Below are positions 1-9,106 of a DNA stretch of 64,000 bases, piece by piece. A program made the position numbers and the translations under genes. Each line of letters begins with the position of its first letter. The stretch's first letter is position 1. The stretch comes from Pseudoalteromonas rhizosphaerae (GTDB taxonomy: Bacteria > Pseudomonadota > Gammaproteobacteria > Enterobacterales > Alteromonadaceae), in contig NZ_CABVLM010000009.1 of the NCBI RefSeq assembly GCF_902498845.1, forward strand, positions 1 through 64,000. The letters run 5' to 3'. The notes under the pieces are model-generated. The model was given only the letters and a program-made list of their open reading frames with translations. It had not been told where the DNA came from and ran no database searches.

Positions 1-117
1 CTCACCCGTCCGCCGCTCGTCAGCAAAGTAGCAAGCTACTCTCTGTTACCGCTCGACTTGCATGTGTTAGGCCTGCCGCCAGCGTTCAATCTGAGCCATG
101 ATCAAACTCTTCAATTA
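1..117 (-). rRNA. 16S ribosomal RNA, 5' end only (partial)
   Basis: Read on the minus strand, the segment carries the universal bacterial 16S start (AGAGTTTGATCATGGCTCAG) followed by the conserved stretch that leads to the ACACATGCAAGTCGAGCGG block and the GACGAGCGGCGGACGGGTGAG block at the window edge. The mature 5' end should be near position 116-118. The rest of the gene lies to the left of the window. The short V1 loop (AGAGTAGCTTGCTACTTTGC) is of the type found in Pseudoalteromonas, which is the main taxonomic clue here. The identification as 16S is certain; the genus is an inference. Confidence 0.98.
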
Positions 118-347
118 AAAGTTTTTTGTCTTTCGACAGCTCAATGAATTCTGAATTTATTTAATATCTTTCGATATTGAATTGACTGTGCCGAAGCAAC
201 TTATAAATAAGTTACTTCTGTTGGTCACTCAGCTTCTCTTTCGAGAAATCACATTGAGACTCTAAATTTTTTGCCTTGCTTAGCGAACTAAGCTCGGCTG
301 TTAGAACTCAATCTGTACGAGTGCCCACACAGATGATTGCTTTATAT

Positions 348-359
348 TGTTAAAGAACG
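348..359 (-). promoter_or_regulatory. rRNA leader boxA antitermination element
   Basis: The minus strand reads CGTTCTTTAACA here, a near match to the rRNA boxA consensus TGCTCTTTAACA, which NusB/NusE bind to form the rRNA antitermination complex. It lies between the proximal promoter and the mature 16S end. The downstream leader (118-347) contains nothing that looks coding. Confidence 0.85.
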
Positions 360-385
360 TTGCGACATTGTCGCTAAGGATGCGT

Positions 386-413
386 ATAATACATCCTTTA
401 TTTTTCGAGTCAA
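386..413 (-). promoter_or_regulatory. rRNA operon promoter P2
   Basis: On the minus strand TTGACT (408-413) and TATTAT (386-391) are separated by 16 bp, with transcription expected to begin near 380. It lies just upstream of boxA, as P2 promoters of rRNA operons do. A GC-containing stretch follows the -10 box, but the discriminator is less G/C-pure than that of P1. Confidence 0.75.
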
Positions 414-536
414 CACTTAGCTTTAAACTTTCTTGCGAATATTTAAAACCTAAGTTTTATTTAACTCTCTGAGTTGTTCGTGCCTCGCTATGCGTTGTCC
501 GCTGCGCGTCGCCATATCCCGTCTCAGTGGGGTCGC

Positions 537-564
537 ATTATAGGGAGATCCAAAAACAGATCAA
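537..564 (-). promoter_or_regulatory. rRNA operon promoter P1 with A/T-rich upstream element
   Basis: On the minus strand TTGATC (559-564) and a perfect TATAAT (537-542) are 16 bp apart. They are followed by the GC-rich discriminator GCGACCCC, typical of stringently controlled rRNA promoters. The 565-600 stretch upstream of the -35 is dominated by A and T tracts and looks like an UP element. The region 118-663 therefore holds only rRNA control signals plus the gppA terminator. Confidence 0.85.
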
Positions 565-639
565 CACTTTTTTTGATCTTTTTTGATTTAATTGACTGTT
601 CGAACAAATTTAGTGCATAAAGGTGGTTTTTAATACAAT

Positions 640-662
640 AAAAGGGCTTTTACAGCCCTTTT
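640..662 (-). terminator. Rho-independent terminator of gppA
   Basis: A perfect inverted repeat (AAAAGGGCT, 5-nt loop, AGCCCTTTT) begins immediately after the gppA stop codon. On the minus strand the stem is followed by a T-rich tail. It separates the gppA transcript from the rRNA promoters that read in the same direction. Confidence 0.85.
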
Positions 663-663
663 G

Positions 664-2157
664 TTACTTAACAATAAACTTCCAACCAGCTTTTGCTTGC
701 TGTTTAGACTCTTGTTGGAGCTCACTTGCCATTAGCGGGTGCGCTTTTAGCCAATCATTTTCAAATATTAGTGTTAGAGCGTCATTATTAACAGTTAATA
801 CTAATTTTGGTAATACATCATCTTGGCGACGCATTGATAAGATCACTGCGATCCTAAGCAACCGTGTTACATACTGAGTAAGCTGAGCATGGCAGCCTAA
901 ATACTCAAAAACATTCTTTTGCAGATCTGAACGATGTGCATTCGCTACAGCCGCAATAATTTTATGCTCCGATTGTGAAAAGCCTGGCATATCGGTGTTT
1001 TCTAAAATATAAGCGGTGTGCTTTTGATATTGCTTATACTCAATTAACAAACCAATCTCATGCAATTGCGCAATCGCTTTTAGTAAAGGCAGGCCACTAT
1101 TGTTGAATAGTGGCCACTGCTCGCTGACTTGAGCTGCGAGGTGACTGGCGAGTTCTGCAACTCGGTTCGCTTGTTTTTGATCGACATGATAACGGCTCAT
1201 CAGGCCATCAACAGTGCGCTTTCGAATATCATGATTATGAAACTCAGGGATCATGCTATAAAGCACACCTTCACGAAGTGCGCCTCCTGCTAATCCCATT
1301 TTATCAATTTCAAGCGCTTCGAATAAAGCAATTAAAATAGCGAGCCCTGACACAAAAACTAAACGTCTTTCTTCACTAAGCCCAGGTAAATCTAGCTCAG
1401 CGATGGTCTCATAGGCGATCGATTGCTTTTTAATTTTATTGAGTTTATCTAAACTCAGTGTTTCATCGAGTGATTGTGCCACCATAATTTCTTGGATAGC
1501 TTGTACAGTACCCGATGCACCTGATGCAATCTCCCAACCCGCCACTTTATAACTTGGCGCTATATCATCAATAACTACTCGTGCGGCTTTAATAGCAGCA
1601 TTGAAATTAGCGTCATTGAGTTTACAGTCTTTAAAGTAACGTTCTAGGTAGGTAACACAGCCCATGTTTAGGCTTTTATAATGTAGTGCGTCGAATCCCT
1701 TACCTATAACTACCTCAGTACTGGCACCGCCAATATCTATTACTAGTTGGCGACCACTACATGAAGATGTATGCGCAACGCCTTTATAAATAGTGCGCGC
1801 TTCTAGCTCACCACTAATGACATTAATTTTATGCGCAAGGATTTGCTCGGCTTTGATTTTAAATTCATCAGCATTCGTTGCTAAGCGCAAAGTAGCGGTG
1901 GCAACAATAGTAATGTTGTTTTTAGGGATATCTTGAAGACGCTCTGCAAATAGTGCGAGACATTCCCAGCCTCGTTGCATTGCTTCTGTGCTCAGTAAAT
2001 TATCATCATTTAGCCCTGCGGCTAATCTGACTTTGCGTTTAACTCGGCCTATTGTTTGTAAGCCGCCAGCAATTGACTTAGCGATCAACATGTGAAAACT
2101 GTTAGATCCTAAATCAATTACTGCATAAACATTTTTTTGCGGTTTAAGTTGCCCCAC
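664..2157 (-). CDS. gppA: Guanosine pentaphosphate phosphatase / exopolyphosphatase (GppA)
   Basis: GppA hydrolyses pppGpp to ppGpp, with related exopolyphosphatase activity, and so tunes the stringent response in the cytoplasm. The 497-residue product is the usual family length. The N-terminus carries the ASKHA-fold phosphate motif (VIDLGSNSFHM near residue 14). A second nucleotide-binding glycine loop (DIGGASTEV) lies near residue 140, and a C-terminal HD-like helical domain holds a LHEIG segment near 367. It lies just downstream of rhlB on the same strand (47 bp gap), the arrangement seen in Escherichia coli, so the two are probably co-transcribed. GppA and Ppx are close paralogues; neighbourhood and length favour GppA. 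Confidence 0.93.
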   Translation of the reverse strand: MGQLKPQKNVYAVIDLGSNSFHMLIAKSIAGGLQTIGRVKRKVRLAAGLNDDNLLSTEAMQRGWECLALFAERLQDIPKNNITIVATATLRLATNADEFKIKAEQILAHKINVISGELEARTIYKGVAHTSSCSGRQLVIDIGGASTEVVIGKGFDALHYKSLNMGCVTYLERYFKDCKLNDANFNAAIKAARVVIDDIAPSYKVAGWEIASGASGTVQAIQEIMVAQSLDETLSLDKLNKIKKQSIAYETIAELDLPGLSEERRLVFVSGLAILIALFEALEIDKMGLAGGALREGVLYSMIPEFHNHDIRKRTVDGLMSRYHVDQKQANRVAELASHLAAQVSEQWPLFNNSGLPLLKAIAQLHEIGLLIEYKQYQKHTAYILENTDMPGFSQSEHKIIAAVANAHRSDLQKNVFEYLGCHAQLTQYVTRLLRIAVILSMRRQDDVLPKLVLTVNNDALTLIFENDWLKAHPLMASELQQESKQQAKAGWKFIVK

Positions 2158-2204
2158 CGTTCAAAAACCTCTAGTTACTACTACGACTATAACGACGGTC
2201 GCAA

Positions 2205-3482
2205 TTACGACCGTGCTTTTTGGTAACTATTGTTTGGTCTACGTCCGCTGTTGTTACTACGACTACGTGGGCCTGTTGAATAATTACGCTTTCTTTGAAT
2301 AGTAGGCTTAGTTAAATCATCAAGCAATGCACTTTTATCATAATGTGATAAAGGAATGCTGTGCTCTATGTATTCTTCAATTTCATGAAGATTATATGCG
2401 TACTGCTCACATGCAAAACTAATTGCCTTACCTGATGCCCCAGCGCGTGCTGTACGGCCAATACGATGAACATAATCTTCACAATCATCTGGTAAGTCGA
2501 AGTTAAATACATGACTCACTTCAGGGATATGTAAGCCACGAGCAGCAACATCTGTTGCCACAAGGAAGTCTAAATCACCTTTAGAGAATTGCGCTAAAAT
2601 TGATTGGCGTTTTTTCTGATTTACGTCACCAGTGAGCATTCCCACCCGGTGTCCATCAGACTTTAACCATGCATAAACCGTTTCACAGCTATGTTTAGTA
2701 TTTGCAAACACAATGGCTTTCTCAGGCCATTCTTCTTCAATCAAAGTTAATAACAGCTTAACTTTATCTTCTTGAGAAGGATGAAATAACTCTTCAACAA
2801 TGCGCTTGCCAGTTTTCACATCGGGTTCAATTTGTACATGCTCTGGGTTTGTCATGTGCTCAAACGCCAGTTCTTGAACGCGATACGATAACGTTGCTGA
2901 AAATAATAAATTAAGGCGTTGTGATGTATCCGGCATACGGCGGAACATATAGCGAATGTCTTTTATGAAACCCAAATCAAACATACGATCGGCTTCATCA
3001 AGTACCACTACTTCGATTTCATTGAGGGTGTAACACCCTTGTTTATATAAATCGATTAAGCGCCCTGTGGTGCCAATTAAAATATCAACGCCTTTTTCTA
3101 ATTGTGCACGTTGTTTTTCGTAATCTTCGCCACCATATACTAAACCTAAGTTAAGATTACAGTGTGGCGCTAAAATTTTTGCATCTTTGTGGATCTGAAT
3201 CGCAAGCTCCCGAGTAGGGGCCATGATCAGGGCTCTTGGATGTTTACTAGGTGCTTTGCTAGATTGTAATAACCGATGGCACGTGGCAGTTAAAAACGCC
3301 AACGTTTTGCCTGTACCTGTTTGTGCTTGACCCGCAATGTCGCGGCCATCACAAATAAAAGGTAGGCATTTAGCTTGTATGGGTGTGCAATATTCAAACC
3401 CACTTTCGGTTAACCCGGCAACCACTTCCGGTGCAATAGCAAAGTCTGAAAACTTTTTATCGGTCAAATGTGTCTTAGTCAT
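2205..3482 (-). CDS. rhlB: DEAD-box ATP-dependent RNA helicase RhlB
   Basis: RhlB unwinds structured RNA and in enterobacteria is the helicase of the RNase E degradosome. The protein has 425 residues. Visible motifs in order are the Q-motif region, motif I AQTGTGKT (53-60), PTREL (89-93), DEAD (162-165), SAT (195-197) and [10 protein letters not shown] near 341-350. A short basic tail rich in Ser, Asn and Arg follows, the kind of tail that binds RNA. It is divergent from trxA and co-directional with gppA, as in many gammaproteobacteria. Synteny and tail length separate it from RhlE and DbpA. Confidence 0.95.
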   Translation of the reverse strand: MTKTHLTDKKFSDFAIAPEVVAGLTESGFEYCTPIQAKCLPFICDGRDIAGQAQTGTGKTLAFLTATCHRLLQSSKAPSKHPRALIMAPTRELAIQIHKDAKILAPHCNLNLGLVYGGEDYEKQRAQLEKGVDILIGTTGRLIDLYKQGCYTLNEIEVVVLDEADRMFDLGFIKDIRYMFRRMPDTSQRLNLLFSATLSYRVQELAFEHMTNPEHVQIEPDVKTGKRIVEELFHPSQEDKVKLLLTLIEEEWPEKAIVFANTKHSCETVYAWLKSDGHRVGMLTGDVNQKKRQSILAQFSKGDLDFLVATDVAARGLHIPEVSHVFNFDLPDDCEDYVHRIGRTARAGASGKAISFACEQYAYNLHEIEEYIEHSIPLSHYDKSALLDDLTKPTIQRKRNYSTGPRSRSNNSGRRPNNSYQKARS

Positions 3483-3506
3483 AGCGTTTAAGCATAACGT
3501 TTAAAC

Positions 3507-3535
3507 TTGCAATAAGAAACAAGAGTGTTTAAATA
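3507..3535 (+). promoter_or_regulatory. Probable trxA promoter
   Basis: TTGCAA (3507-3512) and TAAATA (3530-3535) are spaced by 17 bp in the rhlB-trxA divergent gap, putting transcription start near 3542. This excludes in-frame start codons upstream of 3542 for trxA. Confidence 0.6.
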
Positions 3536-3572
3536 CGCATTAAATAATTCGCCTAACTTATCGGAGAGCGCA

Positions 3573-3899
3573 ATGAGCGAGAAAATTATTCAATTAACTG
3601 ACGATGGCTTTGAAGCTGACGTTTTACAATCAGACAAGCCTGTATTAGTTGATTTTTGGGCAGAATGGTGTGGACCGTGTAAAATGATCGCGCCAATTCT
3701 TAATGAAGTGGCAGAAGAGTTTGATGGCCGTGTTGTAATCGGTAAATTAAACATTGACCAAAATGCAGGCACACCACCTAAATTTGGTATTCGTGGTATC
3801 CCTACGTTACTTCTTTTCAAAGAAGGCCAAGTTGCGGCAACTAAAGTGGGTGCACTTTCTAAAACTCAACTTGTTGAGTTTTTAGAAAACAACATCTAA
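3573..3899 (+). CDS. trxA: Thioredoxin 1 (TrxA)
   Basis: Small cytoplasmic dithiol-disulfide oxidoreductase, reduced by thioredoxin reductase, that serves ribonucleotide reductase and other acceptors. The 108-residue product has the WCGPC active site (Cys33 and Cys36), the buried aspartate region FWAEW, and the cis-proline segment IRGIPTL. I choose the ATG at 3573 because a GGAG Shine-Dalgarno lies 7 nt upstream and the resulting length equals that of classical TrxA. The in-frame start at 3525 would lie inside the predicted promoter. It is flanked by its own promoter and terminator, upstream of rho as in E. coli. Confidence 0.97.
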   Translation: MSEKIIQLTDDGFEADVLQSDKPVLVDFWAEWCGPCKMIAPILNEVAEEFDGRVVIGKLNIDQNAGTPPKFGIRGIPTLLLFKEGQVAATKVGALSKTQLVEFLENNI

Positions 3900-3910
3900 A
3901 AATATGCCTA

Positions 3911-3936
3911 AAAAAAGGGCCACAGCCCTTTTTTTT
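3911..3936 (+). terminator. Rho-independent terminator of trxA
   Basis: Perfect stem AAAAAAGGGC / GCCCTTTTTT with a CACA tetraloop, 11 bp after the trxA stop and running into a long T tract. The A-rich left arm means it could also act in the other direction. Confidence 0.93.
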
Positions 3937-4080
3937 AATTTTTTTTGTATAAAGACTGGACGCCTAGCGAATGACCTGCTAGTTTATAAAGCCAACTAAT
4001 CCTTAGTTTACCAACAAACCTCTCTCACTAATCAATATCGATTATATGAGCATGATAACTGTAATAAAGAACCCACCAAT
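3937..4080 (+). promoter_or_regulatory. rho 5' leader region
   Basis: This 144-bp stretch between the trxA terminator and the rho start must hold the rho promoter and leader. In E. coli the leader mediates autogenous attenuation by Rho. Here the final 60 nt are poor in G (runs such as ACCAACAAACC), compatible with a Rho loading site. I could not identify a convincing -35/-10 pair, and the role is inferred from position. Confidence 0.4.
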
Positions 4081-5340
4081 ATGCATTTACGCGAATTAAA
4101 AGACAAGTCGATCAAAGAACTTGTAGACTTAGCTGAGTCCATGGGGCTCGAAAACGTAGCCCGCTTAAGAAAGCAAGATATTATCTTTGCTATCCTTAAA
4201 GCCCACGCCAAAAGTGGAGAGAACATTTTTGGCGGTGGTGTATTAGAAATCTTACAGGATGGTTTTGGTTTCTTAAGATCATCAGAAGCCTCTTACCTTG
4301 CTGGTCCTGATGACATTTATATATCACCTAGCCAAATTCGTCGTTTTAGTATGCGTACTGGTGATTCTATAATGGGTCTCATACGTCCACCTAAAGACGG
4401 TGAACGTTACTTTGCATTACTAAAAGTAAACGAAGTAAATTTTGATAAACCTGAAAACTCTCGCACGAAAATTCTTTTTGAAAACCTTACCCCGCTACAT
4501 GCAAACGAACGTTTACGTATGGAACGCGGTAATGGTAGCACCGAAGATATCACTGCTCGAGTACTTGATTTAGCCTCTCCAATTGGCCGTGGTCAACGTG
4601 GTTTATTAGTAGCACCGCCTAAAGCGGGTAAAACAATGCTACTACAAAATATTGCGCAATCGATTACCCATAACCACCCAGATGCGACATTGATGGTACT
4701 ACTTATCGATGAGCGTCCAGAAGAAGTTACTGAGATGCAACGCCTAGTAAAAGGTGAAGTTATTGCATCAACGTTTGATGAACCAGCAAGCCGTCACGTA
4801 CAAGTTGCTGAAATGGTAATTGAAAAAGCAAAACGTTTAGTTGAGCACAAAAAAGATGTAATCATCTTACTGGATTCAATCACACGTTTAGCACGTGCTT
4901 ATAACACGGTAATTCCTTCATCAGGTAAAGTACTTACTGGTGGTGTTGATGCTAACGCCCTGCATAAACCAAAGCGTTTCTTTGGTGCTGCGCGTAACGT
5001 TGAAGAAGGCGGTAGTTTAACTATTATCGCAACTGCGCTTATCGATACCGGCTCTAAGATGGATGAAGTTATCTACGAAGAGTTTAAAGGTACTGGTAAT
5101 ATGGAATTACACTTAAATCGTAAGATTGCTGAAAAGCGTGTATTCCCTGCAATCGACTTTAACCGCTCAGGTACCCGTCGCGAAGAGCTACTGACTAAAC
5201 CTGATGAACTACAAAAAATGTGGATTTTACGCAAAATAGTTCATGAAATGTCTGAAATTGATGCCATGGAGTTTTTAATTGATAAACTCTCTATGAGCAA
5301 AACCAATGATGAATTTTTTGATTCGATGAAGCGTCAATAA
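4081..5340 (+). CDS. rho: Transcription termination factor Rho
   Basis: Hexameric RNA-dependent ATPase that terminates transcription at C-rich unstructured RNA. The 419-residue protein matches the standard length. It has an N-terminal helical Rho_N domain (about 5-45) and a cold-shock-like RNA-binding domain (about 50-120, with GFGFLR). The RecA-like ATPase core carries the P-loop APPKAGKT (178-185) and the Walker B/Q-loop segments ([15 protein letters not shown]). The R-loop lysine and secondary RNA-binding site ([16 protein letters not shown]) are intact. Order after trxA is the conserved one. Confidence 0.98.
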   Translation: MHLRELKDKSIKELVDLAESMGLENVARLRKQDIIFAILKAHAKSGENIFGGGVLEILQDGFGFLRSSEASYLAGPDDIYISPSQIRRFSMRTGDSIMGLIRPPKDGERYFALLKVNEVNFDKPENSRTKILFENLTPLHANERLRMERGNGSTEDITARVLDLASPIGRGQRGLLVAPPKAGKTMLLQNIAQSITHNHPDATLMVLLIDERPEEVTEMQRLVKGEVIASTFDEPASRHVQVAEMVIEKAKRLVEHKKDVIILLDSITRLARAYNTVIPSSGKVLTGGVDANALHKPKRFFGAARNVEEGGSLTIIATALIDTGSKMDEVIYEEFKGTGNMELHLNRKIAEKRVFPAIDFNRSGTRREELLTKPDELQKMWILRKIVHEMSEIDAMEFLIDKLSMSKTNDEFFDSMKRQ

Positions 5341-5360
5341 TTCTCTTTACTAGATTCTAA

Positions 5361-5388
5361 AATGCCTGTTAATACAGGCATTTTTTTT
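5361..5388 (+). terminator. Rho-independent terminator of rho
   Basis: Nine-bp perfect stem AATGCCTGT / ACAGGCATT with a TAAT loop followed by eight T residues, 20 bp after the rho stop codon. Confidence 0.93.
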
Positions 5389-5534
5389 GCCTATCCCTCA
5401 ATCTCACTCCTATTATACATTTGTTTTATTAATCTCTTTGCTCTGTTCCCTATAGACGAAAATCATCAAACTGTGCAGTACTGAGTAAATATTAAAACTG
5501 CGATTATTTAAATCCAGCACGCAGTAATGCCTCT

Positions 5535-5561
5535 CAATAAAACGCTCAACTCGCTTTATTG
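5535..5561 (-). repeat. Imperfect hairpin downstream of the TPR histidine kinase gene
   Basis: CAATAAAACG and CGCTTTATTG form a 10-bp stem with one mismatch and a 7-nt loop, about 60 bp past the stop of the left-reading kinase gene. It may act as a weak terminator for that gene, but the T-tail is poor. The rest of the 5389-5618 gap shows nothing recognisable. Confidence 0.3.
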
Positions 5562-5618
5562 GTTAGTAGTAACTTATAGTCTTAAAGTAACGACCTCTTA
5601 AGCTTATATATCGCTCTT

Positions 5619-8435
5619 TTAAGTCAGCTGTTGTGATAGCTGCTTAATCAAATCATCTACTAATTCTTTTACGTCTGCATCACTGCTGGGGTTATGTTTT
5701 TGTGATAAGAGTGATTTATCTAAGCACATCGCTGCATTAGCTACATCAGTTAATGAAAATATCTGTGCGGCACCAAGGATACGATGGCTATCTTGCTGTA
5801 ATGCAATATAGTCCTTTGCTGCAAGGTGCTGTGTAAGTGATGCTATTTCATCATCAAAGCTGGCAATAAAACTCGTCACTAAATCGCTAATATCAGGATT
5901 AGCTAAAGGTAGCGTGCTGGTGCTATTTAAATGCGCTGCGAGTGCCTGATAAAACGCTTCTTTTTCTATTGGCTTACTTAAATAGCCAGTAAATCCCATC
6001 GCTAAGTAATTATCTATTTCATGACTCATTGCATTAGCTGTTAACGCAAAAATAGGTTTATTAAAACCACACTTATTTAACAGTTCAAATGCACTAAGGC
6101 CATCCATTACTGGCATCTGTATATCTAATAAAACAACATCTGGAAATTCACTGAGGCACTGTTCAACTGCTTGCTCACCATTACTTACTGAGATCACTTC
6201 AAGGCCAATCGACTTTAAAAAGCGCGTTATTAGTCTACGATTGTCGGGATGATCTTCTGCTAATAATACTCGCCCAACTAGACCTTTAGTTGCAGCTGGT
6301 TTTGAGTTGTCGGTAGCAAGAAGGGTTGGCGCATACTCTTTACATGGCACATTAAAAATAAACTCACTGCCATTACCATGCTCACTTTCAACACTAATAT
6401 AACCCCCCATCATAATTGCTAATTGCTGGGAAAGACTCAAACCAAGTCCTGAACCACCGAACCTGCGAGTGATGGTATTATCGCCTTGTTGAAAACATTC
6501 AAAAATGTTTTTTATTTGCTCTGTATTCATACCAATCCCCGTATCAATCACTTTAAAGCATACGCCTTGTTCGGTGTGATTAATATCCAGAGTAACACTG
6601 CCGTGCTCGGTAAATTTGATCGCATTAGTCAGTAGGTTTATTAGTATTTGCTTGACGCGGATCATATCTAACTTAGTCCAATAACTCGAGCCTAAGTGAT
6701 TTTCTAATAGCAGCGTTAAGCCTTTGCTTTTAGCCTGCATACTTGACATAGCATAAACATCATTTACAAGCTCCACGAGGTCAAACTCGCTAACATGTAA
6801 ATCTAAACGGTTTGCTTCTATCTTACTAATATCGAGCACATCATTAATCAAATCTTTTAAATGATCGCTATGTTTTTTAATAACTAACAATTCTGTTTGT
6901 AATTGCTGGGGCTGATATAAACCATGCAATAAGTCGTCTGTTTGCCCTAAAATAGCGGTAAGTGGTGTGCGTATTTCATGGCTGATATTAGCCAAAAACT
7001 GGCTCTTAACTTGATTCGCGGCACGTAGCTCTTGTGCCACATATTGTAATTCTTGAGTACGTTGCTCAACTTTTTGCTCTAATTGGGTTTTGGCCTTTTT
7101 TTCGATTGCACGGCGATATAATACAACTGCACAGATCAATACCAACATCAGCACAATAGACAGTAAAATAGTTAACTGTGAGCGTTTTTCAATCTTTAAT
7201 TCTTGTAGGCTACGCTCTTGTTTAAGCTGTTTAATTTCTTGGTTTAACTGGTTCGACTGAAACTGAGACTGAAATACATTTAACGCTTTCATAACCTCTT
7301 CACTGGTTATGCTACGTTGATAATCGACAAACTGTTGGTGCAGATGAATAGCCCGCTTATAGTCACCGGCACCAGCACTTAACAACGCCTCGATACCTAA
7401 GCCGTCTTTAATGCGCAATTCATCTTTATATTCTTTGGCTAGTGATATTGATTGTTGTAAATTTTGCTCCGCAATATCAATATCCCCCATCACTAATTGC
7501 ACTTTAGCTAAAACATGTAAAGAAGCTAACCGTAAGGATTGATTATCTATCTGCAGGGCGTATTTTTGAGCTGCTTGTGCGTGATACAAAGCTGCATCCA
7601 ACTCATCTATTTTTAAATTTATGTTAGCTAAGTTGGTATGCTGTACGGATAATTGATAGGCGTCATTAACACTTTGATAATAGCGTAAAGCGAGCTGGTA
7701 ATAGTGCAACGCTAATTGATTTTGACCCGACTCAGTATAAGCAACCCCCATGTTGCCATAGGCACGAGCAATCCCCTCTTCATCACCCAATTGCTGAAAT
7801 ACATCGAGCACTTCACGATAAATTTCAAGTGCCGAATCATAGCTAGATAAACGAATATAGATGCCCGCAATATTATGAAGAATATCAGCTTTGTCTTGCG
7901 CGCTACCATCTATTTCATAAAGTGCTTTTGCCTGCTGGTAATGCTCTAAAGCAAGCTCCATGTTGTGCATATTAAAATATGCAAGGCCAATATTACTTAG
8001 CAAGTTGGCTTGTTTTAATGGACTCTTTAAACGTACCGCTAAGTTTAACGCACGGCTGTAATCAATAATGGCTTGTTGTAATAAACCTTGAAAATATTGC
8101 ACCACGCCCTGCATTTTTATTGCTCGAAAATGTAACTCAGGCAGGTTTTCAAATGTACTATGCTGCTCAAGCAACTGATAATAATGCAATGCTTGGGGAT
8201 AATTACTCAACTCAAACGCACGCTCAGCTAAACCAGAATAAATAGCAACTTGTTGCTGATTTGATAATTGTGTAGACAGTAACTGGGTTGCTAACAGCTG
8301 CTTTTCAGGCCATTCATCCGTAACTTTAAATTGTTCAAAAAGTGCTACTTGTTGTTGAGCATTACCTGATTGAGAAAAAACGCCAAGCACACTAATCGAG
8401 CAAATAAATAATAGGCGCTTAAACTGACCCAGCAT
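5619..8435 (-). CDS. TPR-sensor hybrid histidine kinase with receiver and Hpt domains
   Basis: Membrane-bound phosphorelay kinase; the signal is unknown. Order in the 938-residue protein: signal peptide (1-26, ending SGNA); a run of tetratricopeptide helices (about 50-375, e.g. ANLLSNIGLAYF, AYGNMGVAYTESG) that would be periplasmic; coiled coil (about 395-420); one membrane segment (420-440). HisKA follows with the phospho-acceptor His486 (SHEIRTP). The ATPase has N, G1 and G2 boxes (NLLTNAIKF, DTGIGM, GGSGLGL). Then come a receiver with Asp771 (LLDIQMP) and a C-terminal Hpt-like domain with His884 (SHRILGAA). All four phosphorelay residues are present, so the relay could run His-Asp-His inside one chain and pass to an unlinked response regulator. 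It stands alone, convergent with rho. Confidence 0.88.
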   Translation of the reverse strand: MLGQFKRLLFICSISVLGVFSQSGNAQQQVALFEQFKVTDEWPEKQLLATQLLSTQLSNQQQVAIYSGLAERAFELSNYPQALHYYQLLEQHSTFENLPELHFRAIKMQGVVQYFQGLLQQAIIDYSRALNLAVRLKSPLKQANLLSNIGLAYFNMHNMELALEHYQQAKALYEIDGSAQDKADILHNIAGIYIRLSSYDSALEIYREVLDVFQQLGDEEGIARAYGNMGVAYTESGQNQLALHYYQLALRYYQSVNDAYQLSVQHTNLANINLKIDELDAALYHAQAAQKYALQIDNQSLRLASLHVLAKVQLVMGDIDIAEQNLQQSISLAKEYKDELRIKDGLGIEALLSAGAGDYKRAIHLHQQFVDYQRSITSEEVMKALNVFQSQFQSNQLNQEIKQLKQERSLQELKIEKRSQLTILLSIVLMLVLICAVVLYRRAIEKKAKTQLEQKVEQRTQELQYVAQELRAANQVKSQFLANISHEIRTPLTAILGQTDDLLHGLYQPQQLQTELLVIKKHSDHLKDLINDVLDISKIEANRLDLHVSEFDLVELVNDVYAMSSMQAKSKGLTLLLENHLGSSYWTKLDMIRVKQILINLLTNAIKFTEHGSVTLDINHTEQGVCFKVIDTGIGMNTEQIKNIFECFQQGDNTITRRFGGSGLGLSLSQQLAIMMGGYISVESEHGNGSEFIFNVPCKEYAPTLLATDNSKPAATKGLVGRVLLAEDHPDNRRLITRFLKSIGLEVISVSNGEQAVEQCLSEFPDVVLLDIQMPVMDGLSAFELLNKCGFNKPIFALTANAMSHEIDNYLAMGFTGYLSKPIEKEAFYQALAAHLNSTSTLPLANPDISDLVTSFIASFDDEIASLTQHLAAKDYIALQQDSHRILGAAQIFSLTDVANAAMCLDKSLLSQKHNPSSDADVKELVDDLIKQLSQQLT

Positions 8436-8514
8436 AATTTTTTCCTTGGAATTTTGTTAGCAGTAGAAGCTATGATAGTTTAGTCAAGATACACCAATAA
8501 CTAGACTGTAAACA

Positions 8515-9099
8515 ATGCTTAACCCACTGATTGATGAGATTTTCGAGTTAATTTTAACGAAGCACATTTGGAAGGTTCACACTTTAGCATTGGAATTATC
8601 TGAGCGTGGTGTAATTAATGACTTAGATACAGATCCATACCGTGATCTGTTTAAGCGTAACTTTTTAATTATGAATGCACTTTATCAACTGCAGCAACAA
8701 CTGTTGCCAAATCAATATTTATTGGTAGCCAGTTTACATATAGAGCTCACAGATAATCCAGATAAGATAACCATTGCAGCGCATGACTCATTACAAGCGT
8801 ACTATCTAGATTGGCAAAATTACGATGCCTCGATAACAGAAGTTAAATCACTGTTAGATGATTTTTGGCGTACGTTTCGTGCATCACCAACAATAAATAC
8901 GCTTGATCAACAACAACGCCAGACATTATTAAAGCGCTGGGAATTACCTGACGATTTTTCTATGCCGGCATTGCAAAAGCGCTGGCGGCAGTTGGCAACA
9001 CAATATCATCCAGATAAACAACATGGTAATGCAGAGCAGTTTAAACAGTTAAAAAATGAATATGAGCAGCTTAGAGCAAGCTGCTCAAAAACATCATAA
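8515..9099 (+). CDS. DnaJ-related protein with C-terminal J domain
   Basis: The 194-residue protein has an N-terminal alpha-helical region (1-120) of the DNAJ_related type. A short C-terminal J domain (about 140-190) contains the HPD tripeptide (QYHPDKQ) that stimulates DnaK ATPase. It lacks the Gly/Phe and zinc-finger regions of DnaJ, so it is likely a specialised cytoplasmic co-chaperone with an unknown client. It is divergent from the TPR kinase gene, and its stop is 7 bp from the converging end of dbpA. No strong Shine-Dalgarno is visible. The J-domain call is secure, the role is not. Confidence 0.8.
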   Translation: MLNPLIDEIFELILTKHIWKVHTLALELSERGVINDLDTDPYRDLFKRNFLIMNALYQLQQQLLPNQYLLVASLHIELTDNPDKITIAAHDSLQAYYLDWQNYDASITEVKSLLDDFWRTFRASPTINTLDQQQRQTLLKRWELPDDFSMPALQKRWRQLATQYHPDKQHGNAEQFKQLKNEYEQLRASCSKTS

Positions 9100-9106
9100 G
9101 CAATAA

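Noticed and set aside
3525..3572. Longer thioredoxin from an upstream in-frame start
   Set aside because: The upstream start would overlap the predicted -10 box and adds residues absent from TrxA; the ATG at 3573 has a good Shine-Dalgarno.
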